DNA of 64,000 nt, taken from contig NZ_OY734020.1 of NCBI RefSeq assembly GCF_963455295.1, forward strand, positions 3,224,001 through 3,288,000, written 5' to 3'. Under the pieces are notes generated by a model, which was not told where the DNA came from, did no database searches, and worked only from the letters and a program-made list of their open reading frames with translations. The stretch is from Candidatus Thiodiazotropha sp. CDECU1. GTDB taxonomy: Bacteria; Pseudomonadota; Gammaproteobacteria; Chromatiales; Chromatiaceae. The translations under genes were made by a program, and so were the position numbers. Shown in pieces: positions 34,103-42,673 of the stretch (its first letter is position 1; every line of letters starts with the position of its first letter).

Positions 34103-36223
34103 TCAGGCTCTCCTCTTACTTTGACTGAATGACGACTCCGCTGCCTGCGTCGATTGTAACTGTTCCATCAGTGCCGACTCCTCTTCCACCAAATCCGGTT
34201 CCTGAAGCAGCCAGACGCTGAACAGAGATCCCTCACCCTGACCCGAACTGACGGTGATATCCCCGCCATACTTCTTTATCAATCCGTAGCTGACCGACAG
34301 CCCCAGACCGGTACCCTCACCCACACGTTTGCTGGTGTGGAAAGGATTGAATATCAGATCTATCTGCTCCTCTTCGATGCCGACACCATTGTCCTCAATC
34401 TTGATCACCACACCCTTCTCATCCCAGTCTTCTGTGCCAAGGGATATGATTCCCGCGCGCTTATCCAATGCATGCGCGGCATTCACGAACAGATTGACCA
34501 GGACCTGCTGTAACTCATGGGGGTTGACCTTGATCGGCCGTGTCGCCTTCAGGTCCAGGCGTATCTCAAACTGTTTCTGTTTCCGCAGATAACGTACCAG
34601 CGCCAAGGTGTGTTGTATCACCTCGTTGACATCGATCACCGACAGGGCTTCGGTAATCTGATCGGGACGGGCATATTGCAATAGATTGTTGATGATATCC
34701 TTGATGCGAAAGATCTGCTCGATGATCAGGTCGATCTCACCCTTTACCGGTGCCGCGCTATCCCCCAGCTCTTCCACCAGCAGGTCCAGATTCCCCAGCA
34801 TGACCGCCGTGGGGTTGTTGATTTCATGGGCAACCCCCGCGGTCAGTTCACCCAATGCCGCAAGCTTTTCCGCAGCGATCAATTGGGCCCGTGTTTCACG
34901 CAGGATTTGGATGGTGGTCAACAGTTTCTCATTCTTCAGCTTCAGTTCCGCAGTGCGTTCATCCACCTTCTCTTCCAACTGGTCGGCCCACTGCTGCACC
35001 TGCAGATTGCGCTCCTGCAGCAGGTCGAGCAGGAGGTCGAACTCGTTGGCCAGGACACCGATCTCATCCATGGATGAGATCTTGCCGATGCGTTTGGTAT
35101 AACCCTCACGGGTAGCGCGAACCACCGCCATCATCATCTCCAGGGGTTTGAAGATCGACTTGGCGCCACTGATGGATAGAATCGATGAAAACAGCATCAG
35201 TGCCAGAAACAGCAGGATCAGAACACCCAGTGCCTGCCACAGGGCGTTGCGCGAGGGGGACTCCAGGAAACCGGCGTAGAGCATGCCCACCCGTTCACCA
35301 TTCACATCGATGATCGGTTGATAGGCGGATATATACCAATCGTTGACCACAAAGGCCCGGTCTATCCATTTCTCACCATGATCCAACACCTGAGTACGCA
35401 CCTCATCGGAGACCCGGGTACCCAGGGCCCGCTGGTTGGGGCTTCGGGGCACGTTGGTTGTGATCCTCACATCGTTGAGGAACACGGTCACCGTGCCGAT
35501 GCTCCCCTTGGGCAGACTGCCCGGACCGTACACCAGGTCGCGTATGGTATCGACGAACTTGAAATTGGCATTCAACAACACCCCGCCATCCAGCACGGCG
35601 ACCACCTGTCCGCGGGAGTTTTTAACCGGATAGAGGGCACGAATCATCATGCCGCGATCCTCCACACGCTGCTGGGTGGGTCTTGCCCTGGGCGTATCCA
35701 GGAGCGAGAGCTCGATCTGCTTGGCCAGACCGGGAGACTGTTCATCCAGTGCCTCGGCGCTGAAGATCTCTATCTCCACCCGGGGGTTGCCCTGCAACGC
35801 CGCCAATAGGGAGGCTGATGGATGAGTGCGTTTTTCAGCTGCACCATAGGGCAGGAACATATGCCTACCCTGGACCCCAAGCAGATGCAGATAACTGAAA
35901 CCGGCTGCCCTCTGCAACTCTTCCAACTGCTGATTCACTACCTGGCCGCTCCTCGACTCGAGAGCAGTGTAGAAGGCATGGGATTCCGCCAGACGGCCCA
36001 GGGTATTCAGATAGTCCTCCTGCAGGCGGTAAAAATTGTCTTCCGCCACAGAAAGATCGGTGTTGACCTTGATGAACAGCTGCTCGTAACTGAACTGGGA
36101 TCCCCAGTAGATGGCCAGCCCCAGGGCGATAGGCATGATCAGGAGAATAGGAAACAGTACCAGGACCAGCAGCTTGTAACGCAAGCTGCTGCGTATTGCA
36201 TCGATGATCCTGAATAGCGACAT
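34103..36223 (-). CDS. Cache-domain sensor histidine kinase
   Basis: A 706-residue membrane kinase. A first membrane segment (residues about 17-40) and a second (about 330-352) flank a roughly 290-residue periplasmic domain of Cache type with GQVVAVLDGGVLLNANFKFVD and GERVGMLYAGFLE. A HAMP domain (about 353-405), a coiled coil, a HisKA domain with phosphoacceptor His in GVAHEINNPTAV (about residue 466) and a HATPase domain (NPHELQQVLVNLFVNAAHAL, DNGVGI, GTGLGLSVSYGL) follow. It is encoded after an NtrC-type regulator, its likely partner. The ligand is unknown; Cache domains often bind carboxylates or other small molecules. The ATG at 36223 is preferred over a TTG three bases upstream. Confidence 0.9.
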   Translation of the reverse strand: MSLFRIIDAIRSSLRYKLLVLVLFPILLIMPIALGLAIYWGSQFSYEQLFIKVNTDLSVAEDNFYRLQEDYLNTLGRLAESHAFYTALESRSGQVVNQQLEELQRAAGFSYLHLLGVQGRHMFLPYGAAEKRTHPSASLLAALQGNPRVEIEIFSAEALDEQSPGLAKQIELSLLDTPRARPTQQRVEDRGMMIRALYPVKNSRGQVVAVLDGGVLLNANFKFVDTIRDLVYGPGSLPKGSIGTVTVFLNDVRITTNVPRSPNQRALGTRVSDEVRTQVLDHGEKWIDRAFVVNDWYISAYQPIIDVNGERVGMLYAGFLESPSRNALWQALGVLILLFLALMLFSSILSISGAKSIFKPLEMMMAVVRATREGYTKRIGKISSMDEIGVLANEFDLLLDLLQERNLQVQQWADQLEEKVDERTAELKLKNEKLLTTIQILRETRAQLIAAEKLAALGELTAGVAHEINNPTAVMLGNLDLLVEELGDSAAPVKGEIDLIIEQIFRIKDIINNLLQYARPDQITEALSVIDVNEVIQHTLALVRYLRKQKQFEIRLDLKATRPIKVNPHELQQVLVNLFVNAAHALDKRAGIISLGTEDWDEKGVVIKIEDNGVGIEEEQIDLIFNPFHTSKRVGEGTGLGLSVSYGLIKKYGGDITVSSGQGEGSLFSVWLLQEPDLVEEESALMEQLQSTQAAESSFSQSKRRA

Positions 36224-36234
36224 CAACGTATTTC

Positions 36235-36254
36235 AGGGCCTGTTTACAGGCCCT
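36235..36254. repeat. Solo MITE-end palindrome between regulator and kinase genes
   Basis: AGGGCCTGT-TT-ACAGGCCCT has perfect 9-bp arms. It equals the two ends of the 2633-2903 element joined with the interior removed. The regulator's stop codon TAG (36255-36253) lies at its edge. Confidence 0.7.
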
Positions 36255-37665
36255 AGTTGACGCCCCAGGCCTGGGTCTTTCGCTCCAAAGTCTTGCGCGA
36301 TATACCAAGCACCCGGGCCGCCGCGGATTTGTTGCCGCCTTCAAGATCCAGAACCTTTAGGATATGTTGTTTCTCGATCGCCTCGAGCAGCATGGTCTTG
36401 CTCGGATCAAAGGCTGTTGCCTGACTCCCCACCGCCTCGGAACCCAGCAAGCAGAGACTGGGAGACTTGTTGAGCAACAGGCATCGTTCGATCACATTCT
36501 TCAGTTCACGTACATTGCCCGGCCAGTCATAGTCGAGCAATCTGACCAGTTCGCTCTCCCCCAGGTGTGGCGGCGCTATACCCAGTTCCGCCGACAGGAT
36601 CTCGACGAAGTGTTCCACCAACAGGGGAATATCCTCTTTACGTTCACGCAATGCCGGTATGCGTAGAGAGAGGACGTTCAGACGATAGTAGAGATCTTCA
36701 CGGAATTTACCCTGGCGCACTTCCTGTTCAAGGTCACGATTACTGGCGGCGATGATCCGCACATCCACCGGCACCTCACGGTTGGAACCCACCGGACGGA
36801 TGGTACGCTCCTCCAGGGCACGCAGCAGATGTGCCTGCATGCTCAGCGGCATCTCTCCGATCTCATCCAGAAACAGGGTACCGCCGCTGGCGTAGGTGAA
36901 GAGGCCGTCCCTGGAAAGATGGGCACCCGTAAAGGCACCTTTGACATGACCGAAGAGTTCGCTCTCCAGCAGTTCCGCGGTCATGGCGCCGCAATTGACC
37001 GGCACAAAGCTCCCCGATCTACCACTCATCTCATGTATCGCCCGGGCCGCCAGCTCCTTACCGGTACCCGATTCACCTTCGACAAGCACCGTGGAGGGCA
37101 TGGGCGCGACCCTTTTGATGACACCGCACAGGGACTGCATCTGCTGACACTTTCCCACCATCCCGGCGCTGTCGTAGATCTGCTCCACCTGGCGTTTCAG
37201 GACGAAGTTTTCGCGCTGCATCTTTTGCCGCACAAGATAGCGTTCCACAGCCGCTATCATCTGCTCCATACGAAAGGGCTTGAGGATAAAGTCCTCGGCA
37301 CCGGCACGCAGGGCGGCTATCGCCGTCTCCATATCCGCATGGGCAGTCATGAAGATCACCCCGGTGGCGCCCCCCTGGGCCCGCAACTCCTTCACCCATT
37401 CGACGCCGCCGGTCTGTCCAGGGAGCCGTATATCGGTAATGATGAGATCAAAATGGCAGTGTCGTCTGAGCTCTTCGGCGGTTGCCACATCTTCCGCCGT
37501 TTCCACCAGTCCAAAGTATTTGCGCAATCCCTTCTGTAGAAAACTGCGTATTCCCGGCTCATCATCCACGATGAGCACGGATGCCATACGCACGGCGGAT
37601 CCCTCCTTGCCGGTGGTCTGTTTACGCTCGATACTCTCCGCTAGTTCTTCTGCGTTTGTATTCAT
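36253..37665 (-). CDS. NtrC-family sigma-54 response regulator
   Basis: A 470-residue protein with an N-terminal extension of about 27 residues, then a receiver domain with phosphoacceptor Asp78 (TDIRLPG), Thr near 107 and Lys near 129, an AAA+ domain with GESGTGKE (197-204) and the sigma-54-contact motif GAFTGA (243-248), and a C-terminal Fis-type HTH (KSAAARVLGISRKTLERK). It should activate sigma-54 promoters on phosphorylation by the adjacent kinase. It is transcribed away from the tup operon, which has a near-perfect sigma-54 promoter, so that operon is the most likely target. The last codons abut a MITE-end palindrome. Confidence 0.92.
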   Translation of the reverse strand: MNTNAEELAESIERKQTTGKEGSAVRMASVLIVDDEPGIRSFLQKGLRKYFGLVETAEDVATAEELRRHCHFDLIITDIRLPGQTGGVEWVKELRAQGGATGVIFMTAHADMETAIAALRAGAEDFILKPFRMEQMIAAVERYLVRQKMQRENFVLKRQVEQIYDSAGMVGKCQQMQSLCGVIKRVAPMPSTVLVEGESGTGKELAARAIHEMSGRSGSFVPVNCGAMTAELLESELFGHVKGAFTGAHLSRDGLFTYASGGTLFLDEIGEMPLSMQAHLLRALEERTIRPVGSNREVPVDVRIIAASNRDLEQEVRQGKFREDLYYRLNVLSLRIPALRERKEDIPLLVEHFVEILSAELGIAPPHLGESELVRLLDYDWPGNVRELKNVIERCLLLNKSPSLCLLGSEAVGSQATAFDPSKTMLLEAIEKQHILKVLDLEGGNKSAAARVLGISRKTLERKTQAWGVN

Positions 37666-37763
37666 TGTATTGTTCCAGTCTTCATGCTGCTCAATACCTG
37701 AAATATGTACTGCGAGATCAGGTCAATTATGGGTCAAAATGACTAAACCTAGTGCCGCCGTTT

Positions 37764-37780
37764 TGCGACCATTTGTCGCA
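37764..37780. promoter_or_regulatory. Palindromic candidate activator site upstream of tupA
   Basis: TGCGAC-N5-GTCGCA is a perfect inverted repeat 149 bases before the -24 element of the tup promoter, the usual range for NtrC-type enhancers. It contains ACCATTTGTC (37768-37777), which recurs upstream of the FDH operon at 25346-25355. Confidence 0.6.
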
Positions 37781-37928
37781 CAATAGACGGCTCTCCTCCT
37801 TCTTTAGGAATTCCCACTGGCTTTTGAACGCCAATTACGTCTCTTTATTCCCGATAACATTCACATAGTAGACAAAAGAAATCCACATACTACTGCATTT
37901 GGCCATTGTGACGGGCCATGACTTATTA

Positions 37929-37944
37929 TGGCACCTCTTTTGCA
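37929..37944 (+). promoter_or_regulatory. Sigma-54 promoter of the tup-mob-moeA operon
   Basis: TGGCAC-N5-TTGCA matches the -24/-12 consensus completely, with correct GG-N10-GC spacing. It ends 42 bases before the tupA start codon. A sigma-54 activator gene is divergent on the other side of the same intergenic region. Confidence 0.88.
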
Positions 37945-37986
37945 GACGATAGATACGATAAAACAACAAACTGAGGCAATTACCCT

Positions 37987-38847
37987 ATGTTTAAGCGTCT
38001 TTTTACCCATCTGGTTCGCATAGTTTGCATTAGTATTTTGCTAACTACTGGGTACAGTTATGCGGAGAGTGTTCAAAAACAGACCATTCGCTTGGCAACA
38101 ACAACCAGTACCGACAACTCGGGTCTGCTCGCCGAAATTCTACCCGCATTCACCGCAGCGACCGGCTATCCGATCCACGTGATCGCAGTCGGCACGGGCA
38201 AGGCATTGCGTATGGGAAGAGATGGCGATGTGGATGTGGTGCTGGTCCATGCCCGCGCGGCAGAGGATACATTTGTCCATGAGGGCCATGGTGTAAAGCG
38301 CTATGGAGTGATGTATAACGACTTTATCCTGGTAGGACCTGCGAATGATCCGGCCGGTATTGCCAAAACAGAGAATGTCATCAGCGCACTGCAGAGCATC
38401 GCCGCACATGAGGCCAGTTTCATCTCCCGTGGAGACGATTCGGGTACGCATAAAAAAGAGCTTGGACTTTGGAAAAAAAGCGCTATCCAACCGGCCGGCA
38501 AATGGTATCTCGAAGTGGGCCAGGGGATGGGTAAGGTATTGCAGATCGCCTCGGAAATGGATGCCTACACCCTGACCGACAGGGGCACGTGGCTGGCCTA
38601 TCAGGCCAAGTCGCCGCTGAAAATCGGTTTTCAGGGCGACCCGCTGCTGTTCAATCCCTATGGCATCATCGCGGTCAATCCCCAGCGCTACCCCGATATC
38701 AATCTGGCTGGGGCCAATGCCTTGATCAAATGGCTGATATCACCCGACGGTCAGGAGCGAATCGGCAACTTTCGCATCGGTGAGAATCAACTCTTCACCC
38801 CATCCGCCGATGCCGGAGCGTTTGCCTCATTCGATCGACCCTATTGA
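37987..38847 (+). CDS. tupA: Tungstate ABC transporter substrate-binding protein TupA
   Basis: A 286-residue periplasmic binding protein with a signal peptide (cleavage near SYA, about residue 26). The TupA-type ligand motif RLATTTSTDNSGLL follows, then VGTGKAL, VDVVLVHARAAED and SRGDDSGTHKKE. These are the Tup anion-binding loops; TTTST is characteristic of TupA as opposed to ModA. It should capture tungstate (possibly also molybdate) with high affinity. It is the first gene after the sigma-54 promoter, and its stop overlaps the start of tupB (TGATG). Confidence 0.93.
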   Translation: MFKRLFTHLVRIVCISILLTTGYSYAESVQKQTIRLATTTSTDNSGLLAEILPAFTAATGYPIHVIAVGTGKALRMGRDGDVDVVLVHARAAEDTFVHEGHGVKRYGVMYNDFILVGPANDPAGIAKTENVISALQSIAAHEASFISRGDDSGTHKKELGLWKKSAIQPAGKWYLEVGQGMGKVLQIASEMDAYTLTDRGTWLAYQAKSPLKIGFQGDPLLFNPYGIIAVNPQRYPDINLAGANALIKWLISPDGQERIGNFRIGENQLFTPSADAGAFASFDRPY

Positions 38848-39548
38848 TGGAATCACTCGGCGACACCACCTTAGCGGCGTTAAACCTCCTGGTCAGTGGT
38901 AACCGGGAGTTGTGGGAGATCATCGCGATTTCGTTTCGCGTCTCCGGCGTCGCCATACTGGTTGCCACACCACCGGCTCTGCTGGTGGCGTTCCTCCTGA
39001 CCTATAAGCGCTTTCCCGGGCGTCGCCTGCTGATATCGGTCAACTCCACATTCCTCTCTGTCCCAGCCGTGGTGGTGGGCCTGACCTTCTTCATTCTGCT
39101 CTCCAGGCAGGGGCCATTGGGTGAGTGGAAACTGCTGTTCACCCAAACCGCCATGGTATTGGGGCAGATAGCACTCGCCTTCCCGATACTGGTGGCGATG
39201 GGGCATTCGGCGCTGCAGGCCTCAGACGTGCGCGCCTGGGAGACCGCCCGTACCCTCGGCGCCAATCCGGCACGGGCCCTGTTGACCATCATGCGAGAGG
39301 CACGCTTCGGACTCATGGCGGCACTGCTGGCAGCTTTCGGCCGCATCATTGCCGAAGTCGGCGCATCGATGATGCTCGGAGGCAACATCCTGCACTACAC
39401 CCGCAACATACCCACTGCCATCGCCCTGGAATCGAGCAAGGGTGAGTTTGCCCAAGGCATCGCCCTGGGCCTGGTGCTATTGACCCTCGCCTTCTCACTC
39501 AATACCTTGCTGCAACATATCCAGGGTAAGGGGCATCCTGCCACATGA
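38847..39548 (+). CDS. tupB: Tungstate ABC transporter permease TupB
   Basis: A 233-residue inner-membrane permease with about five to six hydrophobic segments. The cytoplasmic coupling region ETARTLGANPARALLTIMREARFGL is the EAA-like loop that contacts the ATPase. I chose the ATG at 38847, which overlaps the tupA stop by one base; a TTG one codon earlier is less likely. Length and order match the TupABC systems. It overlaps tupC by four bases. Confidence 0.92.
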   Translation: MESLGDTTLAALNLLVSGNRELWEIIAISFRVSGVAILVATPPALLVAFLLTYKRFPGRRLLISVNSTFLSVPAVVVGLTFFILLSRQGPLGEWKLLFTQTAMVLGQIALAFPILVAMGHSALQASDVRAWETARTLGANPARALLTIMREARFGLMAALLAAFGRIIAEVGASMMLGGNILHYTRNIPTAIALESSKGEFAQGIALGLVLLTLAFSLNTLLQHIQGKGHPAT

Positions 39549-40267
39549 GCGATTCGGTCATTCTCAATGTTTCCACGATGCACAAACGCTTTGGCAGGAG
39601 AGAGGTGCTCGACGGTATCGAACTGACCCTGCAAGCGGGAGAGTGCACCCTGTTGAGCGGTGCTAACGGTGCCGGCAAGACAACCCTGCTGCGCATCCTT
39701 GCCGGGCTGGAAAGGCCGGACACCAGCCAGATTACCATTGCATCTGACTCACCCAGATCCTGGCGCCGATGCAAGGGTGATCTGCATAAACAGATTCTCT
39801 ATCTGCATCAGCAACCCTATATGTTCGACGGCTCGGTCAGATACAATCTTGGTTATGCCCTTACCACCGGTTTGGATAAACCTTTACGCAATCGTATGAT
39901 CGATGCAGCCATGGACTGGGCGGAACTGCACCACCTGCACGACACACCCGCCAAGTCACTCTCCGGGGGCGAACGACAACGGGTCTCCCTGGCAAGGGCA
40001 TGGTTGAGAAATCCCCGAATCCTATTGCTGGACGAACCGACTGCGAACCTGGATCAGGAGGCGAGAGAGCGTACCCTGGATCTGCTTGAATCCTTCAAAA
40101 AACAGGGTATTGCCCTGTTACTCGCGAGCCATGATCCACTCCACTTCTCTGCAATGATTGACCGCCACCTGCATCTATATGAGGGTCGTTTGGTGAAGAT
40201 TGAGGAGAGTAAGCTGATGTCGATTCCAACAAACCAGACAGATAGCAACCTGAGGAGCACGGCATGA
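39545..40267 (+). CDS. tupC: Tungstate ABC transporter ATP-binding protein TupC
   Basis: A 240-residue ABC ATPase. It has Walker A GANGAGKTT near 40, a Q-loop in HQQPYMFDG, the signature LSGGERQRVSLARA near 140, Walker B ILLLDEPTANLD and a switch His in LASHDPLHF. It energises tungstate import through TupB. No extra C-terminal regulatory (TOBE) domain is present. It is translationally coupled to tupB upstream and mobA downstream by ATGA overlaps. Confidence 0.92.
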   Translation: MSDSVILNVSTMHKRFGRREVLDGIELTLQAGECTLLSGANGAGKTTLLRILAGLERPDTSQITIASDSPRSWRRCKGDLHKQILYLHQQPYMFDGSVRYNLGYALTTGLDKPLRNRMIDAAMDWAELHHLHDTPAKSLSGGERQRVSLARAWLRNPRILLLDEPTANLDQEARERTLDLLESFKKQGIALLLASHDPLHFSAMIDRHLHLYEGRLVKIEESKLMSIPTNQTDSNLRSTA

Positions 40268-40857
40268 GCGGTTATCCAGCGGTCACCGCGGTCATTCTCG
40301 CCGGTGGGCGTGGTCGACGCATGGGGGGTGAGGACAAAGGCCTGATAGAGCTGAACGGCAAACCGCTGGTGCAACATGTCGCTACAGCCATCGCACCTCA
40401 GGTCGATGCGATTCTGATCAATGCCAATCGCAACCAGGATCGATATAAGCTGCTCGGTTATCCGGTATTTACCGATTCACTGCTCAATTATCAGGGGCCT
40501 CTGGCCGGTTTTATCGCCGCCATGCAGCTGATCGAGACCGAGGATATGCTCACCCTCCCCTGTGACGGCCCCCTGGTCCCACCCGACCTGGTCGAGCGCC
40601 TGCGCAAGGCACGTCAAGCAGCAGATGCGGAGATCGCGGTGGCCCATGACGGTAAACGTCTGCAACCGGTCTACGCATTGATCCCCAAGCGATTGGCCGA
40701 CAGTCTGCAGCGCTATCTGGACGGGGGCGACCGTAAGATCGACCTCTGGTACGAGCAGCATCGGGTCGCCCATGCCGACCTTTCCGATATCCCCCGCACC
40801 TTCATCAATATCAATACCCTGCAGGAGCGGGACAACCTCCAGGGGAGCGTAGCATGA
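40264..40857 (+). CDS. mobA: Molybdenum cofactor guanylyltransferase MobA
   Basis: A 197-residue nucleotidyltransferase with the MobA signature LAGGRGRRMGGEDKGL near 12-27, a conserved PLAGFIAAMQ and LPCDGPLVPPDL (metal-binding Asp). It joins GMP to the Mo- or W-molybdopterin, giving the bis-MGD form used by DMSO-reductase-family enzymes such as the FDH encoded upstream. It overlaps tupC and mobB by four bases each, so it is part of one operon. Confidence 0.93.
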   Translation: MSGYPAVTAVILAGGRGRRMGGEDKGLIELNGKPLVQHVATAIAPQVDAILINANRNQDRYKLLGYPVFTDSLLNYQGPLAGFIAAMQLIETEDMLTLPCDGPLVPPDLVERLRKARQAADAEIAVAHDGKRLQPVYALIPKRLADSLQRYLDGGDRKIDLWYEQHRVAHADLSDIPRTFININTLQERDNLQGSVA

Positions 40858-41435
40858 TCGACTATCCTGTCCCGTTATTGGGTTTCAGTGCCTTCAGCGG
40901 CACCGGTAAGACCACCCTGTTGACCGGGCTGATACCGATCCTGAAACAGCAGGACCTGCGTATCGCGGTGGTGAAACACGCCAGCCACCTGTTTGAGATT
41001 GATCATCCCAGCAAGGACAGTTACGAGCTGCGTACGGCGGGGGCCAGCCAGATGTTGGTAAGCGCCCGCGGGCGCATGGCCTTGATCACTGAATCCGATA
41101 CCAGACTCCCGGAGCCCGGCCTGGCACAGATGCTCGACTATCTCGACACAAACAACCTGGATCTGGTGCTGGTGGAAGGGTTCAAGAACGAGGCGATCTA
41201 TAAAATAGAGCTCTACCGCCCTATCCTGGGCAAACCCCTTTTGTGTCATACTGACCCCTACATCATCGCGCTCGCCACCGATGAGGCAATCCCCGGTGTC
41301 CCTCATCACCTGCCGATACTGAATCTAAACGATCCGCAGGAAATAGCCGGGTTCATACGTGAATACATGCATCGATATGGAGAGAACGGATTAAATGACC
41401 GACCAAGCCAGCGGCTCCAGCGTCAGTTGTGCTGA
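40854..41435 (+). CDS. mobB: Molybdopterin-guanine dinucleotide adapter MobB
   Basis: A 193-residue P-loop protein with GFSAFSGTGKTTLLTGLIP near 9-27 and HASHLFEIDHPSKDSYELRTAGA, both typical of MobB. It binds GTP and assists MobA or delivery of the cofactor. The gene overlaps mobA by four bases and runs 41 bases into moeA in another frame, which is unusually long. The C-terminal residues beyond about 180 (GLNDRPSQRLQRQLC) are therefore encoded within the moeA 5' end. Confidence 0.9.
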   Translation: MIDYPVPLLGFSAFSGTGKTTLLTGLIPILKQQDLRIAVVKHASHLFEIDHPSKDSYELRTAGASQMLVSARGRMALITESDTRLPEPGLAQMLDYLDTNNLDLVLVEGFKNEAIYKIELYRPILGKPLLCHTDPYIIALATDEAIPGVPHHLPILNLNDPQEIAGFIREYMHRYGENGLNDRPSQRLQRQLC

Positions 41436-42666
41436 CCCGGAGGCACCGTCAACCCTCACCGTCGCCGCGGCCCGGGAGGCGATCCTCGCAAACATCACCC
41501 CCATTGAGACGAATTTAAGGCTGCCACTGCGGGATGCCCTGAACGCTGTCCTGGCGCAGGATATCGTCTCGCCCATTGATGTTCCCGGTCATACCAACTC
41601 GGCCATGGATGGTTATGCCATGGCAGGCAGCGATCTTCCGCAACAGGCCTATCGGGACTTCAACCTGATAGGTACCGCAGTCGCAGGCGCCCCGTTTGAC
41701 CAATCCTGTGGTGAAGGTGAGTGCATTCGCATCATGACTGGCGCCCCCATGCCTGCGGGTACCGATACCGTTGTGATGCAGGAACAGACCACCCTCGTCA
41801 ATGAGTCACTGGTGCGTATCTCTCAGGGCCAGCACCCGGGACAGAATGTCCGTCTGGCGGGCGAGGACATCGCACAAGGAAGCGTGGTGCTCAAACCCGG
41901 CAGGCGTTTGACCCCCGCGGATCTGGGTATCCTCGCCTCCCTCGGTTTTGCAGAAGTCACAATACGCAGACGCCCCCGTGTGGCCTTCTTTTCCACCGGC
42001 GATGAACTGCGTTCCATCGGTGAGCCCCTCGCGGCAGGAGAGGTCTACGACAGCAACCGCTACTCCCTGCATGGCATGTTGCAGAAGGCTGATGTGGAGC
42101 TACTCGACCTGGGGGTGGTAGGTGACGACCCCGACGCCCTGCGACAGGCTTTCGACAGAGCCGCCGAAGCAGCGGACATGGTGGTCACATCCGGGGGCGT
42201 ATCGGTGGGTGAAGCCGACTACACCAAGACGATCCTGCAACAACTTGGGGATATGCAGTTCTGGAAGATCGCCATGAAGCCGGGAAGACCCCTGGCGTTC
42301 GGCAAACTGGGTGACAGCAACTTCTTCGGTCTGCCTGGCAATCCTGTGGCGGTGATGGTCACCTTCTACCAGTTTGTGCTGCCCGCACTCCACTATCTCG
42401 CCACCGGAACACCCTATACTCCATTTACCCTACAAGCCTTGAGTGGGCAAAACATCCGTAAGAAAGCAGGCAGATACGAATTCGTTCGCGGACTCATGCA
42501 GCGTCTTGAGGACGGCTCATACCAAGTCGATACAGTCGGCCGTCAGGGCTCGGGCATCCTCACCTCCATGAGTCGAGGCAACTGTTTTATTCTACTGCCG
42601 GAGGATTGTGACGGGATTGAATGCGGCGATACGGTGATCGTCCAGCCTTTCGAAACCCTGGCATAA
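41395..42666 (+). CDS. moeA: Molybdopterin molybdenumtransferase MoeA
   Basis: A 423-residue MoeA. It has DVPGHTNSAMDGYAM near 61-75, RIMTGAPMPAGTDTVVMQEQT near 109-129, the active-site DSNRYSL near 220, and TSGGVSVGEADYTK and FFGLPGNPVAVMVTF, all conserved. It inserts molybdate or tungstate into adenylylated molybdopterin, the step following MoaB. With TupABC in the same operon the metal delivered may be tungsten. The ATG at 41395 lies inside mobB; no later start with a ribosome binding site is evident. Confidence 0.94.
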   Translation: MTDQASGSSVSCADPEAPSTLTVAAAREAILANITPIETNLRLPLRDALNAVLAQDIVSPIDVPGHTNSAMDGYAMAGSDLPQQAYRDFNLIGTAVAGAPFDQSCGEGECIRIMTGAPMPAGTDTVVMQEQTTLVNESLVRISQGQHPGQNVRLAGEDIAQGSVVLKPGRRLTPADLGILASLGFAEVTIRRRPRVAFFSTGDELRSIGEPLAAGEVYDSNRYSLHGMLQKADVELLDLGVVGDDPDALRQAFDRAAEAADMVVTSGGVSVGEADYTKTILQQLGDMQFWKIAMKPGRPLAFGKLGDSNFFGLPGNPVAVMVTFYQFVLPALHYLATGTPYTPFTLQALSGQNIRKKAGRYEFVRGLMQRLEDGSYQVDTVGRQGSGILTSMSRGNCFILLPEDCDGIECGDTVIVQPFETLA

Positions 42667-42673
42667 AAAATAC

